Of a stretch of 8,831 bases of DNA, positions 5,404 to 8,831 are shown piece after piece. How positions within the stretch are numbered: the first letter of the stretch is position 1; every line of letters starts with the position of its first letter. Both the position numbers and the translations under genes were made by a program. Source of the DNA: a bacterium (lineage in GTDB: Bacteria > Zixibacteria > MSB-5A5 > GN15 > FEB-12); assembly GCA_030629485.1 (NCBI GenBank), contig DAOVOW010000060.1, positions 1-8,831 on the forward strand, in the 5' to 3' direction. The notes beneath the pieces were generated by a model. It saw nothing but the letters and a program-made list of their open reading frames with translations. It made no database searches and was not told the origin of the DNA.

Positions 5404-5612
5404 TCCGTATCCTCCGGCTCTGGTGGGATTTCAACTAGGTCTTTTGGGCCGCAAATAACATTCATGCTATAATGCCCGTTAGCCCGATACGATTCTGAAC
5501 CTGACGCGAACGGGAATACATCGCTGTCTGTGCCGTCATTCCGATCAACAGTCCGCCGCGCATCCGGGCTGCCCCTCTCGGCGTATGTGATGCCTACTTT
5601 CACATCTACCAT
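5400..5612 (-). CDS. Small hypothetical phage protein (70 aa), beta-rich
   Basis: The start is placed at the ATG at 5612, which shares its first base with the SSB stop (TGATG) and has GGAGG five bases upstream; the longer form from 5624 would place its first codons on this ribosome binding site. The product begins MVDVKVGITYAERGSPDARR and contains DVFPFASGSESYRANGHYSM, then PKDLVEIPPEPEDTE. Small phage proteins with a similar beta layout and a closing P-x-DLVE-like motif occur in early regions of many phages, but I cannot assign a named family. It is translationally coupled to SSB. Confidence 0.68.
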   Translation of the reverse strand: MVDVKVGITYAERGSPDARRTVDRNDGTDSDVFPFASGSESYRANGHYSMNVICGPKDLVEIPPEPEDTE

Positions 5613-6031
5613 CACACCCTCCATTCGGCGTTGAACGGGATGTCGCTCAAATCATCATCCTGCATCCCGCCATCAGACGGGCGACCCCCGGCCCCATAGC
5701 CGTCACCTGACTGCGCCTGTTGCCGGTCCTGGCCACCGCCTAGCAGCGTGATCTGATCGACATTCACCCCGAGATAAACCTTGCCGTTGTGTTCCCGAGC
5801 CTGTGGGCGTCCTGTGATAGCCACACGGGTTCCTTTCGTCAGGTAGGGTGCCAGACCGGTGCCACGCTTGCCCCAGAGGCTTGCATCAAACCATGTGGCG
5901 TCACGCTTGTTGCCCGACGTGTCTTTGCCGTTGTCAACTGCGACCGAAAACCCGGCCACCGCATCCCCGGCCTGGGTGTTGCGCAATTCGGCATCCTTGC
6001 CGATGGTTCCTGCGATTGTAAGTTGCTGCAT
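5612..6031 (-). CDS. ssb: Single-stranded DNA-binding protein
   Basis: This 139-residue protein has an SSB OB-fold: MQQLTIAGTIGKDAELRNTQ, then AVAGFSVAVDNG, ATWFDASLWGKRGTGLAPYL and TKGTRVAITGRP, ending at VYLGVNVDQITLLGGG (about residue 100). A flexible Gly/Gln/Asp-rich linker follows, then an acidic end DDDLSDIPF. It coats single-stranded DNA during replication and recombination, and the acidic end normally recruits partner proteins. Unusually, the DIPF-like tip is not terminal: six residues (NAEWRV) follow it. The gene lies one base after the exonuclease gene with AAGGCAGGA upstream of its ATG, and overlaps the next gene by one base. Together with ERF and the exonuclease it forms a recombination cassette. 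Confidence 0.93.
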   Translation of the reverse strand: MQQLTIAGTIGKDAELRNTQAGDAVAGFSVAVDNGKDTSGNKRDATWFDASLWGKRGTGLAPYLTKGTRVAITGRPQAREHNGKVYLGVNVDQITLLGGGQDRQQAQSGDGYGAGGRPSDGGMQDDDLSDIPFNAEWRV

Positions 6032-6032
6032 A

Positions 6033-6698
6033 TCAATATCCTGCCTTCATAAACCGTTTGTGAATTTCGCGCGTCATTCGCACGTCGTCTTTGCAATAAT
6101 CGGAGATCGTCTGGTGTTCGCCATTGGCCCATGCCGCCGCCACCATTGACCCGGTGAAATCGCCCTTGCCTTCAATCCCGAGAATGTCGGCAAGGTCATT
6201 CATGCTGATCCGGTCTTTCGACCCCGCCCACATGGTCATGGTGTCGTCTATCGATCGATCCCACGGCTTCGGGTCGCGGGGAAAGCTGGCGTTGTCTGGC
6301 ATCTTGATCCCCAGCACAATAGCACGTTTGCGCAGAAAACCAATGTCAAACCCGCTGATGTGGTGGCCGACTAGGGTTTCGCTGTGGTACGGATCAAGGC
6401 TGGCGAAAAACATCTCAATCACCCCGCGTTCCTGATCCAGCGTTTCGGCGTGTGCCACATGGATTTCCCCATCATCCTTGGCCCATGAGATTGTGCAGAC
6501 GTGGCCCCGCCCCCCGTCAAAGCTGGTTTTGGCCAGCATATCCAGCGCCACCCGGTCCCGGTTTTCATCCAGCCATTTGGCAATGCTTTCCGGCTTCTTG
6601 ATGTTCGCCGGGGGTTTAACCTTGGCCCTGAGCGTGTCCAGATACGCCGGGTCTTGGCATGGGATGGTTTCAATGTCGAAATACATGTAGGTTTTCAT
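6033..6698 (-). CDS. DnaQ-fold 3'-5' exonuclease (PolB-proofreading-like)
   Basis: This 221-residue protein has the three DEDD exonuclease motifs: Exo I YFDIETIP (D8, E10), Exo II VGHHISGFDIGFLRKR (D118), and Exo III SDYCKDDVRMT with Y201-x3-D205, which makes it the DEDDy subtype. It resembles the stand-alone predicted 3'-5' exonucleases related to the PolB proofreading domain found in phage replication/recombination loci. It should digest DNA from 3' ends with two metal ions, supplying or trimming strands for the annealing protein encoded just upstream. The ATG overlaps the ERF stop as ATGA, with AGAGGA about six bases before it. All catalytic residues appear intact, and the length is normal for a single-domain enzyme. 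Confidence 0.88.
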   Translation of the reverse strand: MKTYMYFDIETIPCQDPAYLDTLRAKVKPPANIKKPESIAKWLDENRDRVALDMLAKTSFDGGRGHVCTISWAKDDGEIHVAHAETLDQERGVIEMFFASLDPYHSETLVGHHISGFDIGFLRKRAIVLGIKMPDNASFPRDPKPWDRSIDDTMTMWAGSKDRISMNDLADILGIEGKGDFTGSMVAAAWANGEHQTISDYCKDDVRMTREIHKRFMKAGY

Positions 6699-7333
6699 TT
6701 GCTTTCCTCTGGCCCAAACTCCGGTATTTCATCACCGCCCAGATCGGCGGGCTTTTCGACGGGTTTCGCGGCGTCAATCTTCTGGTGCAGCTTGCCCACC
6801 GCGCTTGCGAATGCGGCCAGTGGGAATTGCTCCAGCGAAGGTGCCCGATACGCGGCCAACAGTTTCGGCAGATCGGCCCCGGCGGTTTCAACCAGATCCC
6901 GAAGCGTCACGAATTGCTCTGGCGATACCGTTTGCGGTGGCGGCGGGGGTGCCTTTGACGCGGCGTGCCCGTCATCATCCTCTGGCGCAATCCCGGTGAG
7001 GCTCTCGATCCCTATGCGCTTGGCGTATGTTGTGGCCGATTTCATGCCCTGCATGTCGTTCTTTGAGACAAGAAGCGGCACGTCGCAGTTTATGTGCGTT
7101 TCGCTTTCCCCGTGGCTCAATGTTGTTCGCATGTAATTCTGGCCATCGGGGAATGTGACGCTGTGCCATGCCGCGATACCATGCGCGTTCAACGCTGGCA
7201 AAACAACGCTCATCACGTCCGCAAGGTCAGCGTATTTGCTTTTGAAGTGCGGGTTTGTTGACCCCTTCACAACGGCCCCCATGTCCGCCTGCGCCGAAGC
7301 CAGTGCTATGTAAATATTTTTGTGTGTGGTCAC
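6695..7333 (-). CDS. erf: ERF family single-strand annealing recombinase
   Basis: This protein shows the ERF superfamily pattern: IYIALASAQADMGAVVKGST, then NPHFKSKYADLADVMSVVLP, LNAHGIAAW, and SATTYAKRIGIESLTGIAPE ending in DDDG (about 119-122). A proline-rich linker (APPPPPQ) leads to a helical C-terminal domain (VSPEQFVTLRDLVETAGADL and onward) and an acidic tail. ERF proteins form rings on single-stranded DNA and anneal complementary strands in phage recombination. The start is set at GTG 7333: it overlaps the HNH stop as GTGA and has GGAGGA eight bases upstream. An ATG at 7348 is in frame but its own codons contain that ribosome binding site. The 212-residue product is followed by the exonuclease through an ATGA overlap, so both are coupled. 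Confidence 0.9.
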   Translation of the reverse strand: MTTHKNIYIALASAQADMGAVVKGSTNPHFKSKYADLADVMSVVLPALNAHGIAAWHSVTFPDGQNYMRTTLSHGESETHINCDVPLLVSKNDMQGMKSATTYAKRIGIESLTGIAPEDDDGHAASKAPPPPPQTVSPEQFVTLRDLVETAGADLPKLLAAYRAPSLEQFPLAAFASAVGKLHQKIDAAKPVEKPADLGGDEIPEFGPEESK

Positions 7334-7818
7334 TTGACCGTCCTCCATAGTTTTCTTGTTACAGCCCGGTAAGCGGTCATCGTGCTAACCCCGAACTTCC
7401 CGGCTATTTTCGCGTAACTTTCGCCTGTTTCGTGCCGATGGTCGCGCATGGCCCTAACTTGTTTTTCAGTCAGCTTTGACATCGGATTGCGTTCCCCGAC
7501 CTGCAAGGTGCCGTGTCTTGTTTTGTCCGCCTCGTTTTGCGATTTTGTCCCCCACGCAAGATTTGAAGCCGCGTTGTTAGCCTTGTCTCCATCAATGTGG
7601 CGGCACTCCATACCATCGGGGCACGCGCCACGATGCGCCTCACAAATCAGCCTGTGTAGGTACGCTTTTTCAATGTGGCCATCTGATCTAAGAAGCTGCA
7701 AGCCAACATACGCGCCCATCTTTATTGGCTTTAGTATTCTAGGGCGCGATTTTACCCGGGATATAATGAACCCATCTTCGTGAAATTCATAGCGCGGGAA
7801 CCTATCTATAACTGCCAT
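7330..7818 (-). CDS. HNH homing-type endonuclease with C-terminal HTH
   Basis: This 162-residue protein has an N-terminal strand-rich region like those preceding HNH_3 domains (RILKPIKMGAYVGLQLLRSD), then the nuclease core YLHRLICEAHRGACPDGMEC and RHIDGDKANNAASNLAWGTK with H55-R56, H74, D76 and N86. The C-terminal 45 residues (LTEKQVRAMRDHRHETGESY, then AKIAGKFGVSTMTAYRAVTR) form a helix-turn-helix-like DNA-binding unit. This is the layout of free-standing phage homing endonucleases (I-HmuI-like HNH). It has its own promoter-like element upstream, a TGAGGA ribosome binding site, and a 5' end that is more AT-rich than its neighbours. It overlaps ERF by only four bases, so if it is an insertion it became neatly coupled to the cassette. 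Confidence 0.85.
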   Translation of the reverse strand: MAVIDRFPRYEFHEDGFIISRVKSRPRILKPIKMGAYVGLQLLRSDGHIEKAYLHRLICEAHRGACPDGMECRHIDGDKANNAASNLAWGTKSQNEADKTRHGTLQVGERNPMSKLTEKQVRAMRDHRHETGESYAKIAGKFGVSTMTAYRAVTRKLWRTVK

Positions 7819-7874
7819 AACGTCCTCACTATTTGCGATGGTATGACGTTACATTGGCACGGCTATAACGTCAA
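7818..7874 (-). promoter_or_regulatory. Promoter with overlapping TGACGTTA inverted repeat, upstream of the HNH gene
   Basis: On the minus strand TTGACG (7869-7874) and TAACGT (7846-7851) are 17 bases apart, a sigma70-like arrangement with a good -35 and a weak -10. The same bases form an 8-bp inverted repeat, TGACGTTA (7844-7851) and TAACGTCA (7866-7873), with a 14-base spacer. A third copy of the 7-mer TAACGTC (7818-7824) touches the HNH start codon. The arms sit on the -35 and -10 boxes, as in an operator, or they may form an RNA hairpin. Confidence 0.45.
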
Positions 7875-7884
7875 GGAGTCTTGG

Positions 7885-8049
7885 TCATTCCGTCACCTCT
7901 CTCTGCACATTATCATGCGCGTTGTGTTCTATGGCCTTCACCAGCGTGATACTCACCAGCGCGGTGAACACCACGGCAACCGCCACCATGCCCCATCGGC
8001 CAAGCCAGCAGTCGTGTGGCTCGTATTTGCTGCCGAGATAGCCGCTCAT
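7885..8049 (-). CDS. Small single-span membrane protein (54 aa)
   Basis: Translation of the minus strand from the ATG at 8049 gives 54 residues, MSGYLGSKYEPHDCWLGRWG, then a hydrophobic span MVAVAVVFTALVSITLV (about 21-37, extending to 40) and a polar tail ending QREVTE. It looks like a single-pass inner-membrane peptide; with two arginine/lysine-poor flanks its orientation is unclear. The ATG overlaps the upstream stop as ATGA (8046-8049) and has GGAGG about seven bases before it, which gives good coding support despite the small size. No family is recognised; early small membrane peptides of phages often act on the host, but nothing here shows that. Confidence 0.72.
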   Translation of the reverse strand: MSGYLGSKYEPHDCWLGRWGMVAVAVVFTALVSITLVKAIEHNAHDNVQREVTE

Positions 8050-8261
8050 TGGGCGGCCTCCGTCAAATTCGCATAGGTGGTCCGGTCCAAAAATGTGAAC
8101 TGGCTGCGGTCGGTTCCAGCGGCAAATTCCGCGTCACGCCGTTCCCTGTATTCAGGCATAACCCAAGGCGGGACACAAGAGCCGTCGCTAAATTGCGCAC
8201 AGTAACATTGCAGGTGCTTTCTGCGCTTTAAAGTGCATTTCCATTTAGGCTGATCAGTCAT
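8046..8261 (-). CDS. Small Cys-rich hypothetical protein (71 aa)
   Basis: This 71-residue protein begins MTDQPKWKCTLKRRKHLQCY. The N-terminal 30 residues contain C9, H16, C19, C21 and C29 among many basic residues, which could form a small zinc-binding knuckle contacting nucleic acid or protein. The rest is polar (WVMPEYRERRDAEFAAGTDR, then SQFTFLDRTTYANLTEAAQ). The ATG overlaps the upstream stop as ATGA (8258-8261), and AAGGAGA lies about eight bases upstream. No family is recognised. Confidence 0.72.
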   Translation of the reverse strand: MTDQPKWKCTLKRRKHLQCYCAQFSDGSCVPPWVMPEYRERRDAEFAAGTDRSQFTFLDRTTYANLTEAAQ

Positions 8262-8524
8262 ATTCTAGTCTCCTTGCGCTCGTGACACAGATCACATCCC
8301 CGAACATCCTCGGCGTCCTGCTGTTGCGTTTCTATCGCCCGGTCGGCTTCATCACGGCCCCGGCCTGCGGCGTCTACGATTTCCTCATGCGCCTGATACA
8401 TGTCATTCAGGTCTGCGGTTTCGAAAAGCACATAGATCATCTGGTCAAGGATTTCCTCAAAGTGCGGTTCTGCACCGCCCGAGATTGCCCGGTGCAGGTG
8501 TGCCATTTGCTCTGCTGTAATCAT
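8258..8524 (-). CDS. Acidic hypothetical early protein (88 aa), first gene of the leftward block
   Basis: This 88-residue acidic, mostly helical protein begins MITAEQMAHLHRAISGGAEP. Helical segments are HFEEILDQMIYVLFETADLN and DMYQAHEEIVDAAG, followed by a polar Gln/Asp stretch and a C-terminal CDLCHE motif (C77, C80), half of a possible metal site. It is the first gene after the divergent promoter region; AGAGGA lies about seven bases before its ATG. Small acidic proteins at the head of early operons are often host-interacting, but I recognise no family here. Confidence 0.72.
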   Translation of the reverse strand: MITAEQMAHLHRAISGGAEPHFEEILDQMIYVLFETADLNDMYQAHEEIVDAAGRGRDEADRAIETQQQDAEDVRGCDLCHERKETRI

Positions 8525-8549
8525 TGGTTTATCCTCTCTCTACCCCATC

Positions 8550-8578
8550 ACCCTAGACGCCCCGTGCGCACAGGTCAA
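8550..8578 (-). promoter_or_regulatory. Leftward early promoter
   Basis: On the minus strand TTGACC (8573-8578, five of six consensus bases) and TAGGGT (8550-8555, three of six) are separated by exactly 17 bases, with the predicted start near 8543 and the first gene at 8524. The palindrome GTGCGCAC (8564-8571) lies in the spacer beside the -35 box, where a bound repressor would exclude RNA polymerase. A weaker -10 may call for an activator. Confidence 0.55.
8564..8571. promoter_or_regulatory. GTGCGCAC palindrome, candidate operator 1
   Basis: A perfect 8-bp palindrome lies within the leftward promoter spacer. A second, extended copy lies 54 bp away (centre to centre) at the rightward promoter, in the same position relative to its -35 box. 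Confidence 0.45.
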
Positions 8579-8613
8579 GCCACATAATCACCACCCACTA
8601 GGGCCAGCCGCCC

Positions 8614-8642
8614 TTGTGTGCGCACAACGAATAGTGTAGCAT
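8614..8642 (+). promoter_or_regulatory. Rightward promoter, possibly giving a leaderless transcript
   Basis: TTGTGT (8614-8619) and TAGCAT (8637-8642) are 17 bases apart. The predicted transcription start, about seven bases after the -10, falls at 8649-8650, which is the ATG of the RHH gene, and there is no ribosome binding site before that ATG. This points to a leaderless mRNA. The TGTGCGCACA palindrome overlaps the -35 box. Confidence 0.5.
8617..8626. promoter_or_regulatory. TGTGCGCACA palindrome, candidate operator 2
   Basis: A perfect 10-bp palindrome starts inside the -35 box of the rightward promoter and shares its 8-bp core with the copy at 8564-8571. Arrangement at both divergent promoters suggests a single regulator. 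Confidence 0.48.
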
Positions 8643-8649
8643 CTGCCGT

Positions 8650-8829
8650 ATGGACAACAAAACACCACCAGACGACCAGCCAGACACCCGGCTATTTTGC
8701 AGGGTAACGGCTTTGGAAAAAGCGCGGATCAAATACGCCGCGCGGCAATCAGGCATCACCAATTCTGACCTTATCCGGCGCGGGACTATGGCGCTGGTGG
8801 CTCGGATCGAAGGGAGTAAATACGAATGA
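8650..8829 (+). CDS. Ribbon-helix-helix DNA-binding protein (59 aa)
   Basis: Direct translation gives 59 residues beginning MDNKTPPDDQPDTR. After a flexible acidic N-terminus comes the RHH pattern: a strand RLFCRV (14-19), helix A TALEKARIKYAARQSG (20-35) and helix B ITNSDLIRRGTMALVARIEG (36-55). This matches small Arc/MetJ-type and MobC-like RHH proteins, which bind DNA as dimers through the beta ribbon. It is transcribed divergently from the early block, directly beside two matching palindromes, so it is a good candidate for the regulator that binds them, including its own promoter; that is inference. No ribosome binding site precedes the ATG. Its stop overlaps the next start (ATGA, 8826-8829). 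Confidence 0.72.
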   Translation: MDNKTPPDDQPDTRLFCRVTALEKARIKYAARQSGITNSDLIRRGTMALVARIEGSKYE

Positions 8830-8831
8830 AA
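8826..8831 (+). CDS. Start of a following gene, cut by the window edge
   Basis: An ATG at 8826 overlaps the stop of the RHH gene as ATGA and has GGGAG about ten bases upstream. Only two codons (Met-Lys) lie in the window. The overlap suggests an operon with the RHH gene; the product is unknown. Confidence 0.4.

Noticed and set aside
6501..7136. 211-residue open frame on the + strand
   Set aside because: It is antisense to the exonuclease and ERF genes, whose motifs are clear; its translation is low-complexity Ser/Arg/Pro-rich and it lacks a ribosome binding site.
7334..7348. ATG start for ERF five codons upstream
   Set aside because: These codons contain the GGAGGA ribosome binding site that serves the GTG at 7333, which also overlaps the upstream stop.
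7871..7888. Five-codon open frame following the small membrane protein gene (MTKTP)
   Set aside because: It starts in an ATGA overlap but is far too short to call a gene.
1..8831. CRISPR array, tRNA gene, rRNA, insertion sequence or attachment site
   Set aside because: No regularly spaced repeats, cloverleaf-like segment, transposase or integrase, or long direct repeat was seen on reading both strands by eye.

Overview
The window reads as part of a tailed (pro)phage genome whose host is probably an alphaproteobacterium, plausibly of the Rhodobacterales type. The reasons are moderately high GC, dense coding with ATGA-type start/stop overlaps, a GapR/DUF2312 homologue (a family centred on Alphaproteobacteria), a small HNH protein of a type common in alphaproteobacterial phages and prophages, and a beta-helix-like structural protein. 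No host gene, tRNA, CRISPR array or insertion sequence was found. The taxonomic call is inference from protein families read by eye.

Layout. Positions 3-1715 (+ strand) hold the end of a late-type block: the C-terminal part of a large beta-helix/tailspike-like protein, a 61-residue unknown protein, and a 150-residue protein with an OmpR/PhoB-like winged helix. A convergent junction with a nested hairpin follows (about 1716-1778). From 1779 to 8524 everything real is on the minus strand: a long early/replication block, transcribed right to left, of 20 genes (one of them a doubtful mini-gene), most of them small and translationally coupled. Read in transcription order it contains an acidic 88-aa protein, a Cys-rich 71-aa protein, a 54-aa single-span membrane protein, an HNH homing-type endonuclease, an ERF single-strand annealing protein, a DnaQ-fold 3'-5' exonuclease, SSB, three small unknowns, a two-span membrane protein, a DUF1367 protein, a four-cysteine 72-aa protein, a 90-aa unknown, a second HNH endonuclease, two small unknowns, a GapR-like nucleoid protein and two further small proteins. 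At the right edge (8650-8829, + strand) a ribbon-helix-helix regulator starts a divergent unit, and the next gene begins at 8826.

How it fits together. ERF, exonuclease and SSB form a recombination/replication cassette. The GapR homologue could act on supercoiled DNA ahead of phage replication or transcription. The 125-bp divergent region 8525-8649 carries two face-to-face sigma70-like promoters, each with a GTGCGCAC palindrome against its -35 box, which suggests one regulator (possibly the adjacent RHH protein) controls both directions. Two internal minus-strand promoters are visible, in front of the HNH gene at 7818 and in the gap at 3692-3847, so the early block probably consists of at least three transcription units. 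Several starts were moved from the longest ORF because a Shine-Dalgarno sequence and a stop/start overlap define a shorter product (ERF, GapR, the second HNH and several small genes). Three small genes (7885-8049, 1779-1952, 8650-8829) and a possible mini-gene (3688-3816) were found by direct translation.
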